The position numbers were made by a program, and so were the translations under genes. Positions 8,770-16,808 of a DNA stretch of 44,647 bases are shown here, in pieces (within the stretch, counting starts at the first letter, position 1; each line of letters begins with the position of its first letter). Below the pieces are notes generated by a model. It did no database searches and was not told the origin of the DNA. It worked only from the letters and a program-made list of their open reading frames with translations. The stretch lies in assembly GCA_029265085.1 (NCBI GenBank), contig JAJUJY010000017.1, positions 1-44,647 on the forward strand, given 5' to 3'. This DNA is from Chloroflexota bacterium. Its GTDB lineage: Bacteria > Chloroflexota > Anaerolineae > Anaerolineales > Anaerolineaceae.

Positions 8770-9699
8770 CTAATCTCTTGCCACAGGCTTGGAAAACCAC
8801 ACGGTAGTGGATTGGATTTGAAAACCAACCGCCTGTGCAGTTCGCTGCATCGCCATGTTTTCACTGCTGGTACCCAGGATGGCAGTGGTAATCCCGCGTT
8901 CTTTGAGCTTTTGCATGCAGGTCAGCAGCAAGGCTTTGGCCAGGCCGCATCCTTGAAAATCGGGATGGGTTGCAACAGGGTCGGTTTGCCCCTCGTTTCG
9001 TCCGCTGCGTTGGTTCTCTGCCTGGCTGATCGATCCCATGCAGTATGCTGCAAAACGGCCATTCGGGGCAATGGCCAGCAGATCCAGTTCTGGTTCATAT
9101 TCGGGCACACGCATCATCGCCAGCCGTTCTTCCAGGGTCATGTTGTCGGTGCCAAAGGCTGCCCGGTGAAGATCAACCAATGCCTGGGCTTCCTGTTCGC
9201 CAGCAACTGGCCGGATGGTAAAACTGGCTGGGAGTTGCGGCTGCGGAATTGGCTCTTCTAATGAGCGTGCCATGTGCAATGATGTGGTCTCTTGCCGCAC
9301 AAAGCCGTTTCGTTCCAGCAGCGCAATCCGGTCTGCGTTGCCTGCGCTGCAACTGGCGTCTATGGACCAGGGTTCATCCATATCCTGCATGGCACGCCGG
9401 ATGCAGTCCATGCCCCATTCAATAATCTTGGTTTCGAATTGGGGTGAAGTAAACTGCGGGTCCATTTCAAACCACAGATTGTAATAGGGATCAACCAGGG
9501 CAAACCCGGCGGGTTGGCCGGAGGGCGTAAACCACAGGTGCGTGTTGGCCTGTACCTGGTTTATCGCAAGCAGTTCGTGCAAATCCACGATGCTGGGATA
9601 ATCGGTGATGCGCCCAGCAGGCCGGGCGGTTGCCAACAGATCCAACAGGATTTGCAGATCGTTTTTATCGCTGTATGTGCGGCTCTGGAGGACGGGCAT
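8770..9699 (-). CDS. Tandem GNAT-domain N-acetyltransferase
   Basis: This 309-residue protein contains two GNAT modules. The first (about 20-150) includes WFTPSGQPAGFALVDPYYNLWFE and a degenerate acetyl-CoA region around NADRIALLERNGFV. The second (about 165-305) includes FTIRPVAGEQEAQALVDLHRAAF and the intact pyrophosphate-binding loop THPDFQGCGLAKALL, then LGTSSENMAMQRTAQAVGF. The second module is therefore probably the catalytic one. The acceptor is unknown. The tandem arrangement resembles mycothiol-synthase-like double GNATs, but I see no supporting context for mycothiol chemistry. Confidence 0.85.
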   Translation of the reverse strand: MPVLQSRTYSDKNDLQILLDLLATARPAGRITDYPSIVDLHELLAINQVQANTHLWFTPSGQPAGFALVDPYYNLWFEMDPQFTSPQFETKIIEWGMDCIRRAMQDMDEPWSIDASCSAGNADRIALLERNGFVRQETTSLHMARSLEEPIPQPQLPASFTIRPVAGEQEAQALVDLHRAAFGTDNMTLEERLAMMRVPEYEPELDLLAIAPNGRFAAYCMGSISQAENQRSGRNEGQTDPVATHPDFQGCGLAKALLLTCMQKLKERGITTAILGTSSENMAMQRTAQAVGFQIQSTTVWFSKPVARD

Positions 9700-9808
9700 A
9701 AGATAATTCTTTATGTGTGAAATGCAAAAAATGGAAAAGATTGGCGGCTTTCCGTTAATCGATAGACATTGGGGGGGTGGATTGATTTTCCATGTGAAAA
9801 CTCCTGAT

Positions 9809-11110
9809 TCAATACGCTTTTTGCGGTTTAAATTCTCCCAGGCTTTTCAAATATTGGTCAAAAAATCCAAGCGTTAATTGGTTAATCGTCAGCAGGCATT
9901 GGCGGGAGTCGATGCTGGCTTTTTGTCCGTTCAACACCTGCGTGAAGAAGGGGCTGGTCAGCGCAAGGTCGGTTAGATTCAGGTGCAGCGCTCCTTGCAG
10001 ATGGACGTTATAAGCCGTTGGGTTTTGCCCGGTCAGTAGGAAATTGTTTTCTGCGTATTGCGGCCATTCAGCGAGGTGGCTCCAGGAACTGTCTGAATAG
10101 ATGTTGAGTACCGGAACAGGGTAGGGCGTTTTGTCCCAAACAAATTCACCGTTACTTGCCCCAAGGATATCTGCCATAAACGGCGCTTCCAGTGCCATGA
10201 CCGCACCAATATCACTGCGCATCCTGCCTACAGCCAGCGCTGCAGAACCGCCTAAGGAATGCCCCATCACACCAATTTTTGTTGGATCGATCAACCGGTA
10301 CGGCAAATTCGCTGCAGGTTGTTTCGCCTGACCCAGGGCAGTGTCGATCACAAAGTTGATGTCACCGGCGCGGATTGTCATCCACTTTGTATAGAACTCG
10401 TAGCTCTGCTGCCGGTCGATTTTGGCGTCTTCAATCGAGACTTCGCGCATAAATCCCTGGTCAATGAGGGTCGTTTTCCCATTCGTGTCTGTTGTAAACA
10501 AGCCCTGGTAGGTATGGCCGATTGAGCAAACCACATAGCCGTGACTGGCCAGTTCGCGGTACAGGGAGATATTGCTGCTCACTACGCCAAAGGACCCGTG
10601 GGAAAAAATAACCAGCGGATAGGTTCCGTCCGTGTTGCCGGGATACCAGTATTGAACCGTGATTTTTCGGTTGTCCCCTGTATCAACATACGTTTCAACC
10701 CGGTTTTCGTCTGTGTAGGTGTAAATGGTTGTTTCAACGGAATAGGGTCCGGTAACCGGCAATGGAGTTCCTTGCGGAAAGACCAGGGCAGGGATGAGGG
10801 TCAAAAAGGCAAGCAAACTCATCAACACGGCGTTGGTGATAACTCGTATAGGCTTATAGAGACGCTCTTTCTGGTTTGATCGCATCAGGGTAAACATGCC
10901 AAGGATCGACCAGATCAGCAGGAGTGCGCCGAAGGCGTACCAGCGAAATGACCATTGAATGATCGAAGCCAGGGTTAGGATCACAAACAGGATAAAAAGA
11001 CCGATCCGTATGGTGCTTTTCTCTTTAGCGTGGTTAGATTTTGTGCGAATACAAATTACGGCATAGGTAATTTCAATGATTATGAGGATAATGAGTGCAA
11101 TAATTCCCAA
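9809..11110 (-). CDS. Membrane-anchored alpha/beta hydrolase (PAF-acetylhydrolase/cutinase-like)
   Basis: This 433-residue protein starts at a TTG with AAAGGA upstream. Four hydrophobic segments fill about residues 1-115. An alpha/beta hydrolase domain follows: oxyanion strand VIFSHGSFG (about 168-176), nucleophile elbow MGHSLGGSAAL, an acid-bearing strand LNIYSDSSWS, and a late His in LQGALHLNLTD. A short-chain esterase or lipase acting outside the membrane is the likely class. The four-segment membrane domain joined to a PAF-AH-like catalytic domain is seen in some actinobacterial and Chloroflexota hydrolases. It stands alone: the neighbours on both sides are unrelated. Confidence 0.85.
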   Translation of the reverse strand: MGIIALIILIIIEITYAVICIRTKSNHAKEKSTIRIGLFILFVILTLASIIQWSFRWYAFGALLLIWSILGMFTLMRSNQKERLYKPIRVITNAVLMSLLAFLTLIPALVFPQGTPLPVTGPYSVETTIYTYTDENRVETYVDTGDNRKITVQYWYPGNTDGTYPLVIFSHGSFGVVSSNISLYRELASHGYVVCSIGHTYQGLFTTDTNGKTTLIDQGFMREVSIEDAKIDRQQSYEFYTKWMTIRAGDINFVIDTALGQAKQPAANLPYRLIDPTKIGVMGHSLGGSAALAVGRMRSDIGAVMALEAPFMADILGASNGEFVWDKTPYPVPVLNIYSDSSWSHLAEWPQYAENNFLLTGQNPTAYNVHLQGALHLNLTDLALTSPFFTQVLNGQKASIDSRQCLLTINQLTLGFFDQYLKSLGEFKPQKAY

Positions 11111-11200
11111 GAGATTTTTCCTTTAATGTGGCCGGTATTTTCTGGTTCGTGATCACAGGATGTGAGGAATTATATTCCTTCTTTCGTATTCTTTAAGGGT

Positions 11201-11226
11201 AAAACGCCCTCCTGTTTGGGAAGGCG
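11201..11226 (-). terminator. Terminator downstream of hypA
   Basis: On the minus strand CGCCTTCC and GGAGGGCG form an 8-bp stem (one G-U pair) with a CAAACA loop, followed by TTTT. It lies about 30 bases past the hypA stop. Confidence 0.65.
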
Positions 11227-11257
11227 CCTGAGATGGTTGTTGGAAATATTCCCGCTC

Positions 11258-11599
11258 TTAGCAGGCAATAATTTCTTTAATATTAAACTCTTTACCGCTG
11301 ATCACTTCCCAGCTTTGACTGGAGCAATTGGGGCAGACTTTTTTGTTTTCCAGTAAGTTGAATACTTTCTTGCATTGTTTGCAGATCGCATTACCGGGGA
11401 TTATTTCAATCTTTAATTTTGTGTCGTGCAGCATGGTGCCGTCCACAGCCGCCGGGTAGCAGGCTTCGATAAAGTGCGGGACTACCGGAGAGATTTCACC
11501 AATTTGCAGCACCAGGGTATCGATCACAGATACCCCATTGGCTTTGGCAAATCTTTCAACCGACCGGACGATTTCAAACATAATTCCTAATTCGTGCAA
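11258..11599 (-). CDS. hypA: Hydrogenase/urease nickel incorporation protein HypA
   Basis: This 113-residue protein has the exact family length when started at the TTG at 11599. That places the essential nickel-ligand His directly after the start (L/M-HELG). AGAGG lies 8 bases upstream. The longer frame to 11662 adds 21 residues with no homology feel. The zinc-ribbon pairs C-x2-C appear as CKQC and CPNC at about 74-93. HypA delivers nickel with HypB to [NiFe]-hydrogenase large subunits. hypB lies upstream on the same strand, about 260 bases away. No hydrogenase structural gene, hypC, D, E or F is present in the window. Confidence 0.93.
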   Translation of the reverse strand: MHELGIMFEIVRSVERFAKANGVSVIDTLVLQIGEISPVVPHFIEACYPAAVDGTMLHDTKLKIEIIPGNAICKQCKKVFNLLENKKVCPNCSSQSWEVISGKEFNIKEIIAC

Positions 11600-11735
11600 G
11601 GGACTTACCTCTCTATTGAGGGAGCTTTGCTGTGCCGCCCGCCTGGCAGCGCGGTAAAGCAAAACATCTTATTTTTTGAAGATGACCGCTGATGGTTTGG
11701 TGACCTTCTTTGCGGCAATACATACTGCGGATATT

Positions 11736-11876
11736 TTATTCCGCTGCTTCACCTGACTGGATGCACATAACCTTGCCCAGGTGATTGCAACCCTCTCTCA
11801 TCAATTCACGGGTAACACTGCGCGCACAGCCAAAAACGGATTCCCAAAAATATTCTTTGTTTAATCTTTTTTCCAG
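11736..11876 (-). CDS. Possible small ORF between hypB and hypA
   Basis: A 46-residue frame on the minus strand overlaps the 3' end of hypB by 16 bases. It reads from a CTG at 11876 (or a TTG at 11900) to TAA at 11736. GAGGT lies 7 bases before the CTG. Residues include WESVFGCARSVTRELMREGC, then NHLGKVMCIQSGEAAE. It has three Cys and ordinary codons, with no rare triplets. There is no ATG start before residue 26, so it could also be a decayed gene. I do not recognise the family. Its position inside a hyp pair would suggest a metal-related helper if it is real. Confidence 0.3.
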   Translation of the reverse strand: MEKRLNKEYFWESVFGCARSVTRELMREGCNHLGKVMCIQSGEAAE

Positions 11877-12532
11877 CTGTTTACCTCGGAACGGATCCAA
11901 TCAGCCCATTCGGCAATTCCTTCGCCTGTTTTTGCGGAAATCGGGATGATTCGGACGTTGGGATTTAATTTTTTCACTCGTTCGCGCACTTTTTCAATAT
12001 CAAAATTAAAAAATGCAGCGGCATCCATTTTGTTGATTAAAAGCACATCCACAATTGAAAACATCAGCGGGTATTTTAAGGGCTTGTCATCCCCTTCCGG
12101 AACACTCAAGATCATCACATTTTTGGCTGCACCGGTGTCGAATTCTGCAGGGCAGAGCAAGTTGCCAATATTTTCGAGAATAATGAAATCAAGACCTTCT
12201 ATCCCAAGTTCGGAAAGGCCTTGCTGAGTCATGTGCGCATCCAGGTGGCACATTCCGCCGGTATGCAATTGAATAACTTTCGCGCCGGCTTTTGCTACGG
12301 TATGCGCATCTACATCCGAATCAATATCTGCTTCAACAACACCGATGCGCAACTCGTTTTTCAATGCTTCAATGGTGCGAACAACCGTTGTGGTCTTTCC
12401 CGATCCGGGTGATGACATTAAGTTCAATAAAAAGGTTTTATTCTTTTTTAATTCTGTCCGCAGCATCTCTGCTTTGCGGTTGTTATCTTCAAATACGCTT
12501 TCTTTGATCTCGATAACTTTAAAAGTTTCCAT
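11861..12532 (-). CDS. hypB: Hydrogenase nickel incorporation GTPase HypB
   Basis: This 223-residue GTPase starts at the ATG at 12532, with GAGG 8 bases upstream. It shows the P-loop SSPGSGKTT, a VVEADIDSDVDAHTVAKAG switch region, GGMCHLDAHM with the conserved Cys-His metal/dimer site, and ENIGNLLCPAEFD. NKMD then gives guanine specificity, and the Ile-Ser-Ala-Lys motif follows. It lacks the N-terminal poly-His stretch found in some HypBs. It works with HypA to load nickel into [NiFe]-hydrogenase. The two genes are adjacent but separated by 260 bases, unlike the usual tight hyp operon. Confidence 0.95.
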   Translation of the reverse strand: METFKVIEIKESVFEDNNRKAEMLRTELKKNKTFLLNLMSSPGSGKTTTVVRTIEALKNELRIGVVEADIDSDVDAHTVAKAGAKVIQLHTGGMCHLDAHMTQQGLSELGIEGLDFIILENIGNLLCPAEFDTGAAKNVMILSVPEGDDKPLKYPLMFSIVDVLLINKMDAAAFFNFDIEKVRERVKKLNPNVRIIPISAKTGEGIAEWADWIRSEVNSWKKD

Positions 12533-12769
12533 CGTCATCACCTCTATTCAGTCGAACATTGATCCCTTGTGCCATTTTACACAATCTTAATACCTGACAT
12601 AAGGTATGTATGGCAAGAGTTGTCCTGACACTTGTCACTATTCAACATAAACGTCTGATCCAGGCATGGTGAAGTGAGCGCCCTCTGCATGCTTTAGGTG
12701 CGGTAAAAAAATATATAATGATCCCAAACCCAAAGATATGCCTGTGTATGGATAATTTGAAATCAATAT

Positions 12770-14098
12770 TTATTTCGCCTGTATTTTGCCGGCTGCAATA
12801 TCCATCAATTTTTTGGCAACTTCAGGGTGAAGCTGTGTTTTTCCTTCATGTGTCTCACGGATTGCCTGCACCAATTTATCTGGTTGGATGTCCTTTAATA
12901 AATATCCCTGTGCCCCTGCCTGGATGGCTGGAATGATTTTGTCATCTTCGCCAAAACTGGTTAATATAATGATACGTGCATCAGGACAAATGGATTTTAT
13001 TCTACGAGTAGCTTCAACCCCATCAATCTCTGGCATAACCAGATCCAACAAGATAATATCCGGATTCCATTTGCCACTGAGATCAATAGCCTCCAGGCCG
13101 TTTGTTCCTTCACCGATAACCTGCATGTCTTCTTGTAAATCAATAAACATGCGCAAACCCTGGCGCACAACGGCATGATCATCCGCAATTAATACGCGAA
13201 TAATGGGATGGGGTTTGTTTGTGGATGTAATTATTCCTTGAAGTCTTTCTGGAGTTTGCTCATTACTGTATATTTCTTTTTGTATCGCTTCTAGTTCGAC
13301 TCCCACCTGTCGGACACTTTCCACCCTTGCAGGGTTATCTTTGCGGAGCATTCGCCGGATCAGGTTCGCCAATGCCGGAGGGATCCCGCTGCGAAAATTT
13401 TCGAAGATGGGTAGAGGATGATTTTTGATAGCCCAGATCACATCAAAAGGTGAATCGCCAGAAAATGGCAACTTTCCCACCAGCATTTCGTACAATACCA
13501 CACCAAATGACCAGATATCTGAACGTTCATTTACCTCTCTGCACTCTACGGCCTCTGGGCTAAGATAAAATAGAGTGCCCAAAATTGAGCCTGTTTCAGT
13601 CAGATGGGGGAGCTGCCCGATTCGGGCAATCCCAAAATCGGTCAAATGGGGGGTGCCATCTTCAGCCAACAGAATATTAGCCGGTTTGATATCACGGTGC
13701 AAAATGTGCAGGTGATGCGCGCGGCTGAGTGCATCTGATAATTCCAGTCCGATGGCTACAACTTGTTCAACCGGCAATTGATTTTCTCGCTGAATAAGGT
13801 CAGCTAACGAGCCGCCGCTTACAAATTCCATCACGATGTAGTGTTGTGAGCCTTCATCTACGGTGGCTAAAACTTTGACAATATTTGGGTGGTTGAGCCT
13901 GCGAAGTGCTTCTCCTTCTCGCAGAAAGCGTTCGACCATTTGGGGCATATTACTGGTCAGTTCAAGGCGTAATTGTTTGATGGCGACTGGTTCGCCAGTG
14001 AGGATGTCTTTACCCATAAACACATCCCCCATACCACCTCCACCAATCAGACGGTCTAATTTATAGCGACCTTTGATGATAGGATTTTCTGCAGTCAT
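12770..14098 (-). CDS. Ser/Thr protein kinase fused to a NarL-type receiver domain, no output domain
   Basis: This 442-residue protein is a fusion. Residues 12-265 form a complete Hanks-type kinase: GGGGMGDV glycine loop, VAIK with Lys41, HRDIKPAN with Asp136, DFGIAR with Asp154, and an SDIWSFGVVLYEM helix. Residues 300-420 are a receiver domain with acidic pair D306-D307, phosphoacceptor D352 in LLDLVMP, and Lys402. The linker LHPEVAKKLM that normally precedes a LuxR helix-turn-helix is present, but the protein ends there. The receiver closely resembles that of the NarL regulator at 16128-16808. There are no membrane segments. AAGGAAG precedes the ATG. The kinase is probably controlled by, or signals through, a phosphorelay input. 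Confidence 0.93.
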   Translation of the reverse strand: MTAENPIIKGRYKLDRLIGGGGMGDVFMGKDILTGEPVAIKQLRLELTSNMPQMVERFLREGEALRRLNHPNIVKVLATVDEGSQHYIVMEFVSGGSLADLIQRENQLPVEQVVAIGLELSDALSRAHHLHILHRDIKPANILLAEDGTPHLTDFGIARIGQLPHLTETGSILGTLFYLSPEAVECREVNERSDIWSFGVVLYEMLVGKLPFSGDSPFDVIWAIKNHPLPIFENFRSGIPPALANLIRRMLRKDNPARVESVRQVGVELEAIQKEIYSNEQTPERLQGIITSTNKPHPIIRVLIADDHAVVRQGLRMFIDLQEDMQVIGEGTNGLEAIDLSGKWNPDIILLDLVMPEIDGVEATRRIKSICPDARIIILTSFGEDDKIIPAIQAGAQGYLLKDIQPDKLVQAIRETHEGKTQLHPEVAKKLMDIAAGKIQAK

Positions 14099-14287
14099 TC
14101 TTGTCTTCCTTTTCAGAATAACTTTGTTATTAATTCATTATATAAACACTAGCCGGAAAAAGGGTAATTACTTTTGCACTGGAGGTGATCTGTATTTCGA
14201 TGAAATGAACCTGGCAACAGGTTATCTATTTTTTAGATTGATATGCCTTATCGCCAGGTCATTTCTTCTTCTATGACTTAGATTTTG

Positions 14288-15496
14288 TTACAAGATTGAC
14301 TTCAAACCGGGAATACGCCGGAGAATTTCGGCTACCAGGAAGCAAAGCAGCAGGACGACTGGCAGTACGATGATAAATTTTAATAATGGTGAAATCAGTA
14401 CAGGGGTCATAACCACGGTCATTGGTACCAGAACGAGTGGATGAATCAGGTAAACAGCATAACTGTTAGGTCCGGCGAAGGTCATCCATCGACTTGGTCT
14501 ACTTTTTCGGTCTCTCAGCCAAAGGATCAACAGCATAGAGAAAGAGACACTGAATAATCCAATCCACACCATAAATGCAGCACTTTGCCAATATAAGCCG
14601 CCTATAAAAATATCGGTTGTTCCCGCCGCAGCCCCGCCGACAAAGAACAATACTGGCATCATCATGAATACTCCCAGTGTAAACCATGCCCAGAAACGAA
14701 TATCTTTGCTGGTGAAACTTGATAGCCAATTATTCCGATAAGCCAGAACACCAGCAATAAAGAACAGGATATATTGTGCAAAAAAGATTGTCATCAGATT
14801 GAAAATGCCAAAGACTTCAATGGTATCGCCAACTTTGGATTTTAATCCAATCAAAAACATGAGCACGCTAACTATCAGTCCAAATGAAAGGATCTGAATT
14901 TTTCCGGGTGTTTTTATCTTACTGAGCCAATTGAAATTTTGTTTAAAAAGCAGATTGGTTGCTAGCCGCCAGATCGTGTATCCAACCAGGAATAAAAGCA
15001 ATGCAAAGATAAACCAGGTTGGTCCTTCATCTGCATCCCGAAAAAAAGTCAGGCTGAAATATTTCCAAAATGATATTGTGAACTCCCCCCTGGCTACTCC
15101 CGCAAAGTAGTTCGGGATTCGGTTCAGGGCAAAGGTATAAACAAGCATGGGAAGCCCTAAGCGCAATAAGCGATCTTTCCAAAACGTTATGCCACCTTTC
15201 CGGTCGTAAGAACCAGGCGTGAAGTATCCTGAGATAAAGAAGTACAGTCCCAGGGAAAAAGCCTGAACAATAGTGGTCACAAAGGTTAGCAGAATACCTG
15301 CAATTTCGCTTTTTGCTGGATCAACGTAAGTCCAATCACCAACTGCGCCATAGGCAATGGCTGTATGCAGAGCGATGACCAGGCTGATGAGAATGGCCCT
15401 AAGGGTATCCAGATACGCAAGGCGTGTGGAAGGTCTTGCCACAACAGCCGCTGCTTGGGAAAAAGCTTGATTTTGAATGTTGGTTTTCGTAGTCAT
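14288..15496 (-). CDS. Acyltransferase family 3 integral membrane protein
   Basis: I start at the ATG at 15496, which has GAGAGG 8 bases upstream. The product is 402 residues with about ten membrane segments. It shows the acyltransferase-3 signature near the N-terminus, LAYLDTLRAILISLVIALHTAIA, including the catalytic His. The segment FFISGYFTPGSYDRKG, WKDRLLRLGLPML and a C-terminal AVYLIHPLVLVP are typical of OafA/MdoC-like O-acyltransferases. These transfer acetyl or succinyl groups to periplasmic glycans or lipids. It lies between receiver-type signalling genes, which suggests a cell-envelope modification tied to them, but that is only context. Confidence 0.88.
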   Translation of the reverse strand: MTTKTNIQNQAFSQAAAVVARPSTRLAYLDTLRAILISLVIALHTAIAYGAVGDWTYVDPAKSEIAGILLTFVTTIVQAFSLGLYFFISGYFTPGSYDRKGGITFWKDRLLRLGLPMLVYTFALNRIPNYFAGVARGEFTISFWKYFSLTFFRDADEGPTWFIFALLLFLVGYTIWRLATNLLFKQNFNWLSKIKTPGKIQILSFGLIVSVLMFLIGLKSKVGDTIEVFGIFNLMTIFFAQYILFFIAGVLAYRNNWLSSFTSKDIRFWAWFTLGVFMMMPVLFFVGGAAAGTTDIFIGGLYWQSAAFMVWIGLFSVSFSMLLILWLRDRKSRPSRWMTFAGPNSYAVYLIHPLVLVPMTVVMTPVLISPLLKFIIVLPVVLLLCFLVAEILRRIPGLKSIL

Positions 15497-15584
15497 AGTC
15501 TTACCTCTCGTTACCAAATTTTAGAAACAAATTTCACCGGTTTAATAGAATTTTGGTGAGTGATGATGCGCAATATGAAACAGA

Positions 15585-15974
15585 TCAGATTGGATCCACG
15601 ATATCATCCGGTTGTGATAGGTGATTGATCACATCAATAAGAGTTTGCAAGTCGGTTCCTTTTTCAATAAATGCATCTGCACCCGCTTCCATCGCTTTTT
15701 GCCGGTAACTTACGTCAGTATAGACAGTAAAAGCAATCACAATTTTTGCTAGTCGCAGAGCTTTGATTTGACGAATAGCTTCAAATCCATCCATGCCGGG
15801 CATTTCTAAATCCATTAACACGGTATCCGGGTTTAAAATTTTGGCTTTACGAATTGCATCCCAACCATCCTCTGCTTCACCAATTACCGCTACAGTGCCG
15901 ATTAATTCCAGCAAATGTCTTAATTCCTTTCGCACTACTGCCCGGTCATCTACGATAAGAATCTGATTTACCAT
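15585..15974 (-). CDS. Stand-alone response regulator receiver domain
   Basis: This 129-residue single receiver has all catalytic positions: D9-D10, phosphoacceptor D55 in VLMDLEMPGMDG, Thr83 and Lys105. There is no DNA-binding domain, so it must act through protein contacts or as a phosphate sink. It resembles the NarL-type receivers on either side (ILIVDDRAVVRKELRHLLEL). It lies between the acyltransferase and the NarL regulator, about 150 bases downstream of the latter's stop and past a terminator. It is therefore probably transcribed separately. CheY-like use or a partner for the kinase-receiver fusion are both possible. Confidence 0.9.
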   Translation of the reverse strand: MVNQILIVDDRAVVRKELRHLLELIGTVAVIGEAEDGWDAIRKAKILNPDTVLMDLEMPGMDGFEAIRQIKALRLAKIVIAFTVYTDVSYRQKAMEAGADAFIEKGTDLQTLIDVINHLSQPDDIVDPI

Positions 15975-16054
15975 TGCTTTTTAACCTCTATAAATCATGA
16001 TACGAAATCCATCATTCCCGTGCATCCGGCATTGGGAGGCAGTTATATGAATAA

Positions 16055-16080
16055 AGAGACTGATCTTTTTATCAGTCTCT
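16055..16080 (-). terminator. Terminator after the NarL regulator gene
   Basis: A perfect 10-bp stem (AGAGACTGAT with ATCAGTCTCT) has a 6-base loop. It lies about 50 bases past the stop at 16128, with a short T-rich tail on the minus strand. Confidence 0.7.
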
Positions 16081-16127
16081 GGTCTTAATCTGCTCAGCCT
16101 TTTGTCGTAGGTCTTACGTTTTTTGGA

Positions 16128-16808
16128 TTATTTGTCTGGAACCAGCCCATTTTTTATTGCATAAATTGCCAACCGGGTGCGGTCTTCCTGTCTCAATTTG
16201 CTCAACAGGTTGCTGATGTGAGTCTTGACCGTTTTTTCACTTATTACCAGGTTTTTTGCAATCTCGCGGTTGCTTAGTCCTTGTGCAACCAGGGCCAGCA
16301 CATCTGATTCTCGCTCAGTCAATTCGCTAGAAAGGGTGCGGTTTGAGACTGATTGGGCTGCTACCTGATTCATCAATTTTCGGATGACATCAGGATGCAA
16401 TCTTGCTTCACCGCGATTAGCTGCCCGAATTGCTTCCATTAATTCGGTAGGTGATACGTCTTTTAATAAAAAGCTTACTGCACCAGCCTGGATGGCAGGA
16501 ATCACTTTATCGTCTTCAACGAAACTTGTAAGTGCAATTACCCTGGTGGTTTGTTTCAATGCGCTGATCTGGCGGATGGCGGAAATTCCATCTAATTCCG
16601 GCATCACTAAATCCATCAGAACAATATCCGGCTTAAGCTGTGCGGTTAATTCAACTCCGATTTTTCCATTTGCAGCCTCGCCAATAACCTGGATATCCTC
16701 TTGTAGTTCCAATAATGTGCGCAGACCTTGGCGCACGATTGGATGATCGTCAACGATCAAGATGGAAATTTTCAAGAAATCTTCCGGTGATGATATTCCA
16801 TCAGACAT
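16128..16808 (-). CDS. NarL/FixJ-family response regulator
   Basis: This 226-residue regulator has a receiver domain at 12-130 (D20-D21, phosphoacceptor D66, Lys116). It has a LuxR-type helix-turn-helix at about 158-222, with LTERESDVLALVAQGLSNREIA and ISEKTVKTHISNLLSKL. The ATG overlaps the last codons of the upstream histidine kinase by 8 bases and has GAGGT in that coding sequence, so the two are translationally coupled. The kinase is its obvious partner. The receiver is a close paralogue of the one in the Ser/Thr kinase fusion at 12770. Targets are unknown; the acyltransferase and the downstream genes are candidates. Confidence 0.95.
   Translation of the reverse strand: MSDGISSPEDFLKISILIVDDHPIVRQGLRTLLELQEDIQVIGEAANGKIGVELTAQLKPDIVLMDLVMPELDGISAIRQISALKQTTRVIALTSFVEDDKVIPAIQAGAVSFLLKDVSPTELMEAIRAANRGEARLHPDVIRKLMNQVAAQSVSNRTLSSELTERESDVLALVAQGLSNREIAKNLVISEKTVKTHISNLLSKLRQEDRTRLAIYAIKNGLVPDK

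Noticed and set aside
12626..12637. TGACA-CT-TGTCA palindrome upstream of hypB as a regulator site
   Set aside because: It is short, of common sequence, lacks a nearby promoter and does not match a regulator I know.
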